Notes: a model not told the origin generated them from the sequence alone. A DNA stretch of 59,044 nt from JACDCY01 sp964350145 (GCA_964350145.1 CAYGJL010000019.1:1-59044), one strand, 5' to 3'. Counted from the first letter of the stretch, positions 19,901 to 29,325 are shown. Translations and numbers: made by a program.

Positions 19901-22104
19901 CTGACTGCGTCTACCTGCGGGACGAAGAGACGGGTGAGGTGTGGTGTCCGACACCCTCGCCGATTCGCGACGCTTCGCCGTACACGGTGCGGCACGGGGC
20001 CGGCTGGTCCACGTTCGAGCACGAGCGCAACGGGGTTCAGACCGCGCTGCGAATCGGACTGGCGCCGGAGCAGGCGGTACGGATCAGCACGCTCGTCGTC
20101 CGCAACAATCGCGACACCGCGCGGCGCCTGACCCTGACGCAGTACTCGGAGTGGGTGCTGGGCGTCACGCGCGATCAGGCGCAGCATCACGTGATAACCA
20201 AGTTCGACGAATCATCCGCCGCCGTGTTCGCGCACAATTCGTACGATTCGTATTTCTCCCGCTACGTGGCCTTCGCGGCCATGAGCGAGCCGCTCACCGC
20301 GTTTACGTCGGACCGCCGGGAGTTTCTCGGGAGAAACGGGAGCACCAGCAACCCGCGCGCGCTCGAGCGCGGCGGACTCACGGGCCGCGCCGGCCCAATG
20401 GTGGATCCGTGCGCCGCGCTGCAGACCGAGATCACGCTCGACCCCAAGGAGTCGCGCGAGATAGTGTTCCTGCTCGGCGCCGCAGTGGGAGAGGCGGGAG
20501 CGCGCGAGGCCGTTTCGCGCTATCGCAGCCCGCCGAGCGCCGCGTCCGCCATCGAGCGCACCGGCGACGAATGGAAGCGGCGCCTCTCTGTCGTGACGGT
20601 TGCGACGCCCGATGCGGAATTCGACCTGTTGTTCAACCACTGGCTGCTGTATCAGGCGGTGTCCTGCCGGATGCTGGGACGCTCGGCGGTTTACCAGTCC
20701 AGCGGTGCGTACGGCTTCCGCGACCAGCTGCAGGACGCGACGTCAGTCTTATACGCCGAACCGGCGATGGCGCGAGAGCAAATCGTGCGCGCCGCCGGGC
20801 GGCAGTTCGTGGAAGGCGACGTACAGCACTGGTGGCATCCGCAGACGGGACGCGGAGTGCGGACTCGATTCTCGGACGACCTCGTGTGGCTGCCCTACGT
20901 CGCGGACCGGTACATCACGGTCACCGGCGACGAGAGCGTCCTCGATGAAGAAGTTCCCTTCCTCTCGATGCGCGAGCTCAACCCGGACGAGGACGAAGTT
21001 TACGAGTTGCCGGAGACGACGGAGGAACGCGCGTCCGTATATGAGCACTGTCTGCGCGCGTTGAAGCGCGCGTGCACGAAGGGATCGCACGGGCTCCCGT
21101 TGATCGGCAGCGGTGACTGGAACGACGGAATGAACCGCGTCGGGATCGAGGGCCGCGGCGAGAGTGTGTGGCTCGCGTGGTTCCTGATCGCGACGCTGCG
21201 TCCGTTCGCGGAGATCTGCGAGCGGCGCGGCGACACCGAGTCCGCGGCGCGGCTGCGCGCGACTGCCGACGCGTACGTGGAGGCGGTGGAACGCGACGCC
21301 TGGGACGGCGAGTGGTACCGCCGCGCCTACTTCGACGACGGATCTCCGCTCGGCTCCAAGGAGAGCGACGAGGCGAAGATCGATTCGATAGCCCAGAGCT
21401 GGAGCGTGATCTCGGGCGGGGCGAAGCCCGAGCGTGCGCGGCAGGCGATGCAGTCGCTGTACGACAAGCTCGTGGACAGGGAAGCCAGACTGTTGCTGCT
21501 GCTCACGCCGCCCTTCGACGAGACCACGCACAACCCCGGCTACATTCGCGGCTATGTTCCGGGCGTGCGGGAGAACGGCGCTCAGTACACGCATGCAGCG
21601 CTGTGGGCCGTGCTGGCGACCGCGATGCAGGGGGACGGAGACAGGGCGTACGAGCTGTATCGGATGATCAATCCGATCACGCACGCGCGGGACGCGCAGG
21701 AGATCGAGACCTACAAGGTCGAGCCCTACGTCGTCGCGGCGGACGTATACAGCGCGGAGGGGCACCGCGGACGCGGCGGGTGGACCTGGTACACAGGCTC
21801 AGCCGGATGGATGTACCGCGTGGCGCTGGAAGCCATTCTTGGTTTCACCAAGCGCGGTGACACGCTGCGCGTGGATCCGCGCATCCCCGCGGAGTGGGAG
21901 CGGTTCTCCATCACGTACCGGTTCGGCGCCAGCACCTACGAGATCGAGGTCGCGCGAAACGGGGGTGGCAATGATGCCACGGTGTCCGTGGACGGAATCG
22001 CCGCGGAAGACGGTGTGATCCTGCTGCGCGACGACGGGGCGACGCACAGCGTGCGCGTCATTCTTTCTCCGAATCGGTCGACAATGGCTCGAGCGAGGCG
22101 ATAG
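13909..22104 (+). CDS. ndvB: Cyclic beta-1,2-glucan synthase-like giant enzyme (GT84-GH94)
   Basis: From the GTG at 13909 it is 2731 residues, close to NdvB/ChvB/Cgs at about 2800-2870. Order: an N-terminal helical region; membrane helices near 385-440; a glycosyltransferase domain with DSD near 602 and an RW motif (HRWIRGDWQ) near 750; more helices at about 785-1000; a glycoamylase-like domain from 1039 (GHFFNWYEL, TVDSGNLAGH); two GH94 sandwich domains from about 1446 and 1927; and the phosphorylase domain with GDWNDGMNRVG near 2403, whose aspartate is the general acid. In known enzymes the transferase elongates and cyclises glucan and the phosphorylase sets its length. Homology-like sequence (LLAELVDRFRGHRAEEL) continues upstream of 13909 to about 13800 without ATG, GTG or TTG, so the true start is uncertain. 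The last 47 bp overlap the opposite gene. Confidence 0.88.
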   Translation: MLGADRLAQRAHHVARSHRLAPPQVRRGPEPLLQRLDSTREILARVYSALNDGAEREVDISPAGDWFLDNFYIIQEHIREVRTSLPRGYYQELPKLAGGPLADHPRVYEVATELIAHTEGHLDLENITLFVREYQRVAPLKLGELWAIPAMLRLGLVENIRRMALRLEARLQEVAVADLWAIRLHTANQQSDQALSTALREFVDHHPKLSPTFVARFLQQLRGYQSNFTPLVWLEQWIAEDGPTTEEAVTRSNRRVALTQITVVNCIMSLRTIGRLDWKSFVEAQSAVEHVLREDPSGDYAQMAFGSRDQYRHIVEGIAKRSGQREEDVARLAIEMASEGEGRERHVGFYLIAEGRSRLEERTGYRPSWRERLHRLVLRHPNATYFGGILVATLAFLALLWKLTDPLSTGQQALLILLSAIPANEVAINLVNQLVTYLLPPRTIPRMEYREAGIPEECRTVVVVPTLFGSVGAVREALEHVEVQFLANRDPLLNFAILSDFTDASTQQLEGDDAIVEAGTSGIRELNAKYASAARAGDAFYLFHRPRLWNEKQGVWMGWERKRGKLSQFNKFLRGGARDAFSTIVGDTAPLQDARYVITLDSDTVLPRDAAQMLVGTMAHPLNRPAYDRRYGRVLNGYGIMQPRIGVSLTSAHRSRFAAIHSGHPGVDPYTTAVSDVYQDLYAEGSFAGKGIYDLDAFERSTEGRFPENRLLSHDLIEGTYSRAALVTDIQLYDDYPTRYLAFTRRKHRWIRGDWQISGWLRDTVPGPNGPMRNRLSTISRWKIFDNLRRSVVELAQLLMLVGGWLWLDIDAVLWTLVTVATMAMPWIISVALAALRPPADQSWAAYYAAIWRDWTVSVQQIALAVVFLPHQAVISADAIIRTLGRLAVTKRNLLEWQTASQVERTMGGGRREVWRKMWPVPSLSLGFAAALVIAPSVFLPGASGVHAPGSLIDIPTFIVALTTLGLWAISPAIASALSAPAIPREVHLTEGERQAAFRYARLHWHFFERFVSEETHGLAPDNFQEDPTPVVAMRTSPTNIGLQLLSTVSAADLGFIDRDEMLEQIERVFRAMERMRRFRGHFFNWYELSELRVLEPAYISTVDSGNLAGHLIALKQACLGMVEKGNPSPDQEKRLLAIAHRARDYALEMDFTFLFDERRKLFSIGYRQSSDTLDNSFYDLLASEARLASFIAIAKDDVDPEHWFRLGRSLSTGAGTQTLLSWSGSMFEYLMPLLVMQSFPFTLLDQTYRGAVRRHIAYGAERGVPWGISESAYNARDRNQTYQYRGFGVPELALKRGLRNDLVVAPYATMLAMLVEPHQAIRNLSSLEAEGALGPYGFREAIDYTRPLVGTKRAVVGAYFAHHVGMSVVALTNALKRQVWQRRFHSDPLVRSAELMLHERIPRRLTAQNPPSDETVTLRAPRETEKPAAREIDTPNTSQPRIAILGNPPYTILVTNAGGGYSRYGNAAVTRWRADGTRDSYGQWCYLKDLGSGVVWSTSYQPTCIAPSSYSAVFSADRVSFSRRDGNVETYTEIAVVSEDAAEVRRVTIINRSSAAKEIELTSYGEIVLAPQANDRAHPAFGNLFVETEWIANNSAILATRRPRSNEEQAIWCAHVVAVGPELVGDVTYETDRARFIGRGRSRRFPAAMEPDGELTGSVGAVLDPIFALRVRVRIPPGRSARVSFTTLAAEDRQRALQLADLYHDPYSARRALDLSWAQAQAELRDLGIGPADAALYQQLAGHLLFPHPALRVADQVPRSVSYPQETLWPQGISGDWPILLATIDTSAGMPSVRQLLHAHQYWRLKGVTSDLVIINNMPASYLQHLQDELMATAMASSEAALLDRPGGVYIRRGDLLKPDEMTLLRSLARIHVECDGLGLGNFLEFTDVEPEYPAPLASPVPPRGRAVTPARKPEPPVPSGTALTLFNGLGGFTADGEYEIRLAGDELPPAPWANVVANDLGGFCVSEAGSGFTWAENSYFYRLTPWHNDPVRDPSTDCVYLRDEETGEVWCPTPSPIRDASPYTVRHGAGWSTFEHERNGVQTALRIGLAPEQAVRISTLVVRNNRDTARRLTLTQYSEWVLGVTRDQAQHHVITKFDESSAAVFAHNSYDSYFSRYVAFAAMSEPLTAFTSDRREFLGRNGSTSNPRALERGGLTGRAGPMVDPCAALQTEITLDPKESREIVFLLGAAVGEAGAREAVSRYRSPPSAASAIERTGDEWKRRLSVVTVATPDAEFDLLFNHWLLYQAVSCRMLGRSAVYQSSGAYGFRDQLQDATSVLYAEPAMAREQIVRAAGRQFVEGDVQHWWHPQTGRGVRTRFSDDLVWLPYVADRYITVTGDESVLDEEVPFLSMRELNPDEDEVYELPETTEERASVYEHCLRALKRACTKGSHGLPLIGSGDWNDGMNRVGIEGRGESVWLAWFLIATLRPFAEICERRGDTESAARLRATADAYVEAVERDAWDGEWYRRAYFDDGSPLGSKESDEAKIDSIAQSWSVISGGAKPERARQAMQSLYDKLVDREARLLLLLTPPFDETTHNPGYIRGYVPGVRENGAQYTHAALWAVLATAMQGDGDRAYELYRMINPITHARDAQEIETYKVEPYVVAADVYSAEGHRGRGGWTWYTGSAGWMYRVALEAILGFTKRGDTLRVDPRIPAEWERFSITYRFGASTYEIEVARNGGGNDATVSVDGIAAEDGVILLRDDGATHSVRVILSPNRSTMARARR

Positions 22105-23611
22105 CGGGCCCGTTGAGGACGTTGCCGTACGGATCGAAACGCGAGCCGTGGCAGGGGCAGTCCCACGTCTTCTCGGTCGAGTTCCAGTCCACGACGCAGT
22201 AGAGATGGGTGCACTTCGCGGAGCACATGTGCACCTCGCCGGCATCGTCGCGATACGCCGCGATCTTCCGGGGGCCGACGCGTAGGACGGCGCCCGAGCC
22301 GGGCGGGATGGATTCGACCTTCTCCACATCGCCGGACGTGAGCCAGTCCGCGTACTGCACCATCACGTTCACGTTCTCCCTGGTGAACGTCGGAGCCGTG
22401 CGAAGCGTGATGCGCGACGGGTCGTACAGCTTCCTCCAGGGATTGTCGCGCTTCAATATGAGATCGGTGAGCAGGATCCCCGCGATGGCCCCGTGCGTCA
22501 TCCCATTGCCCGAGTCGCCAGTCGCGACATAGATGTTGTGATCTGTTCCAGGATTCCTGCCGATGAACCCCATATGGTCCACTGGCTCCATGATCTGCCC
22601 CGACCAGCGGTACGCGACGCGGGCCGCCATCGGGAATCGCTCGCTCACCCACTCTTCCAGGCGGTGGAACCGCTCCTGCGCGTCGTCCTTCTGGCCGGTC
22701 TTGTGGTCTTCGCCACCGACGATGAGAATGTCGCTCGCGTCCGGACCGGCCGCGGGGTCTGCGCGATGGATCCGGATGTAGTGATACGGATCGCGCGTAT
22801 CCCACAGCAGCGCGGCAGGCACTGAGTCGCGCGGGACTTCCGCGCCTATCACGTAGGTTCTGTACGCCGCCTGCTTGGTGTGAATGATGATCCAGTCGTT
22901 GACAGGAGTATTGGTCGCGACCACGACGGCGTCGGCGGAAATGACGTGGCCATCGTCGGTCGTCACCTTGGCGGGCTCGCCATCCTCGATTCGATCCGCG
23001 TGCGTGCCGCAGAAGATCTGCCCGCCATCGCGGACGATGGCGCGCGCCAGACCAGCGAGAAACTTGAGGGAGTGAAATTGCGCCTGGCGCGGAAAGCGCA
23101 GCGCCGGGCCCGTATCCCAGAAATCGATGGGAGCGCGCTCCACCAGCTCGACGTCTATCAGCCCGGCATCGTGCGCCGCGCGGCGCTCGTCCTCGAGCGT
23201 TTCCTTCGTGTCGCCTCTCCCGAGGAAGAGATAGCCGTCGAGTCGCTCGAAGTCACAGTCAATATCCTCCATCCCGACGATCGCCTCGATCCGGTTGATG
23301 GCGGCAGTGTGGCTCTCCGCCGCGTACCGCGCCCCGTCGGCACCATGCACCTTCTTGATCACGTGATAGTAATCGTCCAGCGCGGCCGTTATGTGCGCCG
23401 TGGTGCGTCCGGTTTCACCGCCTCCGATCGGTCCGTCGTCTATGACGATGACGCTTCTCCCCGCGCGCGCGAGGAGGTACGCGGTCATCATGCCGGCAAT
23501 GCCGGCGCCCACGACGCACACGGACGCGCGCGCATCGGAAGCGAGCGGCGGAAACTGCGGCACTTCCGCAGTGTCCATCCAGATGGAAACAGTGGAGCCG
23601 GAGGACTGCAT
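22058..23611 (-). CDS. FAD-dependent oxidoreductase with C-terminal Rieske domain (YhfW-like)
   Basis: The 517-residue protein joins a DadA/glycine-oxidase-type flavoprotein to a Rieske domain. Near the N-terminus VVGAGIAGMMTAYLLARAG is the dinucleotide-binding motif, followed by GGGETGRTTAH, typical of this group. The Rieske ligands are CTH at 467-469 and CPCH at 485-488. Bacillus YhfW has the same architecture. It probably oxidises an amine or amino acid, but the substrate is unknown. Its start lies just before a long period-7 repeat array. Its end overlaps the glucan-synthase gene by 47 bp on the other strand. Confidence 0.9.
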   Translation of the reverse strand: MQSSGSTVSIWMDTAEVPQFPPLASDARASVCVVGAGIAGMMTAYLLARAGRSVIVIDDGPIGGGETGRTTAHITAALDDYYHVIKKVHGADGARYAAESHTAAINRIEAIVGMEDIDCDFERLDGYLFLGRGDTKETLEDERRAAHDAGLIDVELVERAPIDFWDTGPALRFPRQAQFHSLKFLAGLARAIVRDGGQIFCGTHADRIEDGEPAKVTTDDGHVISADAVVVATNTPVNDWIIIHTKQAAYRTYVIGAEVPRDSVPAALLWDTRDPYHYIRIHRADPAAGPDASDILIVGGEDHKTGQKDDAQERFHRLEEWVSERFPMAARVAYRWSGQIMEPVDHMGFIGRNPGTDHNIYVATGDSGNGMTHGAIAGILLTDLILKRDNPWRKLYDPSRITLRTAPTFTRENVNVMVQYADWLTSGDVEKVESIPPGSGAVLRVGPRKIAAYRDDAGEVHMCSAKCTHLYCVVDWNSTEKTWDCPCHGSRFDPYGNVLNGPAIASLEPLSTDSEKE

Positions 23612-23614
23612 GAC

Positions 23615-23748
23615 GTGATTGGTGATTGGTGATTGGTGATTGGTGACTAGTGACTAGTGACTAGTGACTAGTGACTAGTGAGTAGTGACTAGTGAGTAGT
23701 GACTAGTAGTTACCAATCACTAATCACGAATCACTAATCACTAATCAC
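23615..23748. repeat. Large period-7 array with inverted halves (GTGATTG/GTGACTA)
   Basis: Thirteen heptamers run without a break from 23615 to 23705: four GTGATTG, then GTGACTA with two GTGAGTA variants. After a short joint (GTAGTTAC) five heptamers in the inverse orientation follow (CAATCAC, TAATCAC, GAATCAC, TAATCAC, TAATCAC; 23714-23748). The two halves could pair as one long imperfect hairpin. The array fills the gap between the cyclase gene and the FAD-Rieske gene. Confidence 0.95.
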
Positions 23749-23784
23749 CGTCTCCAATGGCATTGGCCGTGCCAAGCACCGGCG

Positions 23785-24437
23785 CTAGGTCTCGCGCAGA
23801 ACAGCTCGGACGGGGGCTGCGTCCATCCCCATCAGCTTCAGCGGGAAAGCCAGCAGCTCGTAGTCGCCCGCCGGGACGCGGCGAAGGTCGAGGTTCTCCA
23901 GAAGACACGCGTTCCCGGAGAAGAGCATGTGGTGGACGGGAAGGGATTTGCTCTCCCGCGAGTCAACCGACGGGCAGTCCACGCCGAGCAGGCGGGCGCC
24001 GTAACCCAGCAACGCGCGGGCGCAATCCTCGGAGAGAGTCGGCCACTCATCGGGGAACTGTCCCGCCGCGACCGTGCGACCGGTCTTCAGCAGCAGCCGC
24101 GGCGCGCGGGTGATTCGCTCAGCGAGGTCGCCCGAAAAATTCGCAGCGAGATGCTCCAGCGTGATCTCGCCGTCGGCGCCAGTCATGTCGATCACGATCG
24201 CGCGGCCGTAAAACGCGTCGAGCGGGAGCTCGTGCGAGCCGGGCCAGCCGTCCCGCACGTGTAGCGGCGCGTCGGCGTGGGTGCCCACGTGCGCGCTGGA
24301 CGTCATCGCCGAGACGTTCACGCTGTCGCCGCCGGCGATGGTCGTGCTCCATTGGGACGAGAACGCGGTGTCGCCGGGCCATTCCGGCGTGTTCCTGTTT
24401 ACGGTGACGCTTATGTCGTAGAGCCGCGGCTCCAGTG

Positions 24438-24441
<4 letters not shown>
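23785..24441 (-). CDS. Cyclase family protein, kynurenine formamidase (KynB)-like
   Basis: This 218-residue protein starts with GTG at 24441, overlapping the transketolase stop (GTGA). It has the cyclase-family metal motif HVGTHADAPLH near residue 50 and the N-terminal YDISVTV-NTPEWPGD segment typical of bacterial KynB. LLGVDCPSVD in the second half is the usual substrate-side motif. KynB hydrolyses N-formylkynurenine to kynurenine and formate in tryptophan breakdown. No other kynurenine gene is present here, so an arylformamidase role is likely but not proved. Related metal-dependent hydrolases act on other amides. Confidence 0.83.
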
Positions 24442-26477
<2,036 letters not shown>

Positions 26478-26505
26478 CGGGGGCGTGGACTTCGAATGAA
26501 GGCGA

Positions 26506-27138
26506 CTATCGCGGGACGATTCGAGCGAGCCAATCTCTGCAGTCAAAGATGTCTGATTGGACGAGCCCGTGGGATGCCTGTTGCTGCTTCAGCTGCACGT
26601 CCGCACCCGCGGCGCGAAAGATGTCTGCCAGCCGGGCCACGTGTGAGGCCGGGACGATGGGATCCATTCTCCCGGCTGAAATGAGCACTGGAGTGCCGGC
26701 CAGGTCCGGTGGCGGCGAAGGCTCGAGAACGACCATCGCGCGCAGCAGGGCCGCTGCCTGGACGTGCCCCGGATGGAGCAGCATCGTGACCGCCGCGATA
26801 TTGGCACCGTTGGAGTAGCCGACGGCGACGACTCTGGCGCCCTCAAGACCGTATTCCGTCCGCGCGCATTCGATGAAAGCCGCGAGCTCCTCCGCGCGGA
26901 GCCGGACGTCCTCCAGATCAAAGACCCCCTCCGCCAGCCGGCGGAAGAAGCGGGGGGCTCCGTTCTCGAGAACCTTTCCACGAGGGCTGAGGAGAGCTGC
27001 ATCGGGCGCGAGATCGCGCCCGAGATCCAGGAGATCGTCCTCGTTCCCGCCGGTACCGTGCAGGAGCAGAAGCACGGTCACCCGCGAACTGGATGGCGAC
27101 GGTACAAACCGGTGCGTGAATCCGCAGCGCTCGGTCAT
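26506..27138 (-). CDS. Alpha/beta hydrolase (carboxylesterase/phospholipase type)
   Basis: This 210-residue protein has the alpha/beta hydrolase catalytic set: LLLHGTGGNEDDL forms the oxyanion loop, GYSNGANIA holds the nucleophilic serine, AGRMDPIVP the aspartate and ASHGL the histidine. Size and motifs match the carboxylesterase/MhqD group, cytoplasmic esterases often linked to quinone or dienelactone degradation. It probably shares a transcript with transketolase and the KynB-like gene. The natural ester is unknown. Confidence 0.88.
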   Translation of the reverse strand: MTERCGFTHRFVPSPSSSRVTVLLLLHGTGGNEDDLLDLGRDLAPDAALLSPRGKVLENGAPRFFRRLAEGVFDLEDVRLRAEELAAFIECARTEYGLEGARVVAVGYSNGANIAAVTMLLHPGHVQAAALLRAMVVLEPSPPPDLAGTPVLISAGRMDPIVPASHVARLADIFRAAGADVQLKQQQASHGLVQSDIFDCRDWLARIVPR

Positions 27139-27205
27139 CCCGCGAGATTGCGCGGCTGGTCTCTCGCGATCGCCGTTACTTCGTGGATTCCGGCGGTCGC
27201 GAACG

Positions 27206-27406
27206 TCATTGGGGTTTGGCTGGCTGCCTCTCGTCGGAGCTGGTGCGCGGCTGTCCGCCTTCGCCGCCGTAGCCGGACTCGTGCTCCCTGTCGTGGTCTT
27301 CGGCTGGATTCCCCGGGTTGGGACGGCCGGAACGCTGGCCCTGGTCCTCGGTCCGGTCTGTGTCCGGTGTTGACGGAGCCTGTTCCATTCGTTTACCAGG
27401 TGCCAT
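27206..27406 (-). CDS. Small, disordered, hydrophilic protein
   Basis: Sixty-six residues are rich in Pro, Gly, Asp, Glu, Arg and Gln with no hydrophobic core, so the protein should be intrinsically disordered. A strong ribosome binding site (GAGGAG, five bases before the ATG) supports real translation. The ESGYGGEGGQPR segment resembles small stress-related KGG-type proteins, but I do not assign a family. It is divergent from the diguanylate cyclase gene, with an 8-bp inverted repeat between them. The function is unknown. Confidence 0.6.
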   Translation of the reverse strand: MAPGKRMEQAPSTPDTDRTEDQGQRSGRPNPGNPAEDHDREHESGYGGEGGQPRTSSDERQPAKPQ

Positions 27407-27426
27407 GTTAGCTCCTCAATTAGTTA

Positions 27427-27452
27427 GTGTTGCCTGGATTAGTTGGCAACAC
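27427..27452. promoter_or_regulatory. Inverted repeat GTGTTGCC-N10-GGCAACAC before the diguanylate cyclase
   Basis: Perfect 8-bp arms are separated by 10 bases and end two bases before the ATG at 27455. It lies between the divergent small gene and the GGDEF gene. It could be a repressor operator or, in RNA, a hairpin next to the start codon. Confidence 0.55.
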
Positions 27453-27454
27453 AT

Positions 27455-28354
27455 ATGCCGAGCGACATGACATCAGAGCAGGACAAGCAGACCGGCAGGA
27501 ACCGCAGCCTATCCGATCCAGCGACCTTGCGGCAGTTCGCGTCGCGTATCGGGGAGGGCATATACATCTCGTCGCCGAGCGGCGACATCCTGGACGCCAA
27601 CCGCGCGTTCATGGAGATAGTGGGTGTGGAATCGCTCGAAGCGCTGAAGGCCGTGAAGACGCAGGACCTGATGGATCCCGCGCGCCGCTCGGAAGAAGCG
27701 GCCTTGTACGAGAGTAAGGGCGCAGTCCAGAGCTTCGAGTTCGAGCTCAAGCGTCCCGATGGGGAAACGCGGTACGTTCGCGACACGAGCTACGTCGTGC
27801 GCGACGAGCAAAGCGGCGAGATGTTCTATCATGGCATTCTCGTGGACATCAGCGCGCAGAAGGCGCTGGAAGATCGGCTGGTCGAACTGAGCGTGCGCGA
27901 TCCACTCACCGGCTGCTACAACAGACGGTATTTCGCCGTCCTCGAGGAACAGCTGGAGGAGAGCGAAGCGACGACGTGGGGCTGCATCTATCTCGACATC
28001 AACGACTTCAAGCTGTACAACGACAAGTACGGCCACGCCGCCGGTGACACCGCGCTGGTGGACCTGAGCCGATTCCTGCTGCGGCAGCTACGCGGACACG
28101 ACGTCGTCGTGCGGGTCGGAGGCGACGAGTTCGTGGCGATTCTGCACGCCGCGCTGGAACCGCACGTGCTGCAGGTCGCGCAGCGGCTGCAGGCGGCAGC
28201 CGCTTCGACGAACATCGTGCCGTTCTCGATGGGGTGGTGCGCGAGACAGGGCGACGAGCGCCTCGTCGAAACGCTCAATCGAGCGGACCAGCGGCTCATC
28301 TCGGTGAAGGTTCTGGATCGCACGCGAGCCGAACGGCGGAGGGCTGCATCGTAA
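27455..28354 (+). CDS. PAS-GGDEF diguanylate cyclase
   Basis: The start at 27455 (MPSDMTSEQ) gives 299 residues; a TTG at 27443 would lie inside an inverted repeat and is less likely. A PAS sensor spans about residues 20-130 (GIYISSPSGDILDANRAF, then FHGILVDIS-type end). A GGDEF domain follows from DPLTGCYNRRYF. The active site GGDEF is intact at 222-226. RGHD five residues upstream is a complete product-inhibition site. It should make cyclic di-GMP from two GTP in the cytoplasm. There are no membrane helices, so it senses a cytoplasmic cue. The short heptamer array at 28359 follows its stop. Confidence 0.93.
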   Translation: MPSDMTSEQDKQTGRNRSLSDPATLRQFASRIGEGIYISSPSGDILDANRAFMEIVGVESLEALKAVKTQDLMDPARRSEEAALYESKGAVQSFEFELKRPDGETRYVRDTSYVVRDEQSGEMFYHGILVDISAQKALEDRLVELSVRDPLTGCYNRRYFAVLEEQLEESEATTWGCIYLDINDFKLYNDKYGHAAGDTALVDLSRFLLRQLRGHDVVVRVGGDEFVAILHAALEPHVLQVAQRLQAAAASTNIVPFSMGWCARQGDERLVETLNRADQRLISVKVLDRTRAERRRAAS

Positions 28355-28358
28355 CTAC

Positions 28359-28379
28359 AGCTAGCAGCTAGCAGCTAGC
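28359..28379. repeat. Period-7 array, AGCTAGC x3
   Basis: Three perfect AGCTAGC heptamers lie between the convergent ends of the diguanylate cyclase and fabI genes. The core holds TAG on both strands, so this short array closes all six reading frames. Confidence 0.85.
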
Positions 28380-28395
28380 AGCCGGTTGCCAGGCG

Positions 28396-29289
28396 TCAGA
28401 GCTTCGTGACCGCCATGCCCATCGAGTGATAGCCTTTGTCGACGTAGACCGTGGAGCCGGTGATGCCGCTGGCGAGCGGACTGGACAGAAACGCCGCGAC
28501 GGACGCCACCTCGGCGGCGGTGATTGGCTGCACCAGCGGCGAGTTCTTGGCGCAGTAGTCCACCATCCTGTCGATTATTCCAATTGCGCTCGCTGCTCGT
28601 GACGCTAGCGGGCCGGCGGAGATCGTGTTCACGCGGAGCCCGTACTTTCGGCCCGCTTCGAAGGCGAGTGTGCGCGTGTCACTCTCGAGCGCGGCCTTGG
28701 CCGACGACATTCCGCCGCCGTAACCAGGGATGACCCGCTCGCCCGCGAGATAGGTGAGCGAGAGGAACGAGCCGTCGGGGCGCATCAGCGGCCCGAGCCG
28801 GGCGACCATGGCTGCGAGCGAGTACGCGCTCACGCTCACCGCCGCGAGATAGCCAGCGCGGCTCGTCTCGAGCAGCGGCTTCTTGACCTCCGGGCCGTTT
28901 GCGAGCGAATGAATCACGATATCGAGTGGCTTGTCGCCGAAGTCGGCGCGCAGCCCGGTCGCGAGCCCGGCGATCGAGAAATCCCCAGTGCCCGTGTAAC
29001 GCTTGCTCTCACGAATGTCCTCGGGCGCGTCGGCGAGCGTGTCGTACGCGGCGTCGAGCGGATAGATCTTCTCGAACTCGAGCATGCCACCGCGCGCGAG
29101 CGCGCGCGACTCGTCCATTTTCCCGCGCTCCATCAGCGTGGTGAAGATGCCGAGCGCGGGGGGCCACGTCGCGACGCACACGGCGGCACCGGCCTCGGCC
29201 AAAGCCTTCGCGATGGCGAATCCGTAGCCTGCGTCGTCGGCTACTCCGGCCACCAGGGCGCGCCGGTTGGTGAGATCGATAGAGAGCAT
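28396..29289 (-). CDS. fabI: Enoyl-[acyl-carrier-protein] reductase, plant/chlamydial-type FabI
   Basis: This 297-residue protein is longer than E. coli FabI (262) and carries the plastid-type insert after the first strand (CVATWPPALGIFTTLMERG, then KIYPLDAAYDTLADAPEDI). Cofactor binding is at AGVADDAGYGFAIAKALAEAG. HSLANGPEVKKPLLETSR and the catalytic region SLTYLAGERVIPGYGGGMSS-AK with tyrosine and lysine follow. It reduces enoyl-ACP in the last step of fatty acid elongation using NADH. Plant ENR and Chlamydia FabI share this layout. The gene is flanked on both sides by period-7 arrays. Start 29289 is an ATG. Confidence 0.95.
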   Translation of the reverse strand: MLSIDLTNRRALVAGVADDAGYGFAIAKALAEAGAAVCVATWPPALGIFTTLMERGKMDESRALARGGMLEFEKIYPLDAAYDTLADAPEDIRESKRYTGTGDFSIAGLATGLRADFGDKPLDIVIHSLANGPEVKKPLLETSRAGYLAAVSVSAYSLAAMVARLGPLMRPDGSFLSLTYLAGERVIPGYGGGMSSAKAALESDTRTLAFEAGRKYGLRVNTISAGPLASRAASAIGIIDRMVDYCAKNSPLVQPITAAEVASVAAFLSSPLASGITGSTVYVDKGYHSMGMAVTKL

Positions 29290-29297
29290 TGAAAACC

Positions 29298-29325
29298 GGT
29301 GACTGGTGACTAGTGACTAGTGATT
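29298..29325. repeat. Period-7 array, GGTGACT/AGTGACT x4
   Basis: GGTGACT, GGTGACT, AGTGACT and AGTGATT run head to tail between the divergent fabI and 2H-phosphoesterase genes. Any fabI promoter would have to lie in or next to it. Confidence 0.85.

Noticed and set aside
18469..20190. Minus-strand frame of 573 codons inside the glucan synthase gene
   Set aside because: Shadow of a conserved GH94 region with skewed composition.
23615..23748. Possible CRISPR array
   Set aside because: Units are 7 bp and directly adjacent, with no spacers and no cas genes in the window.
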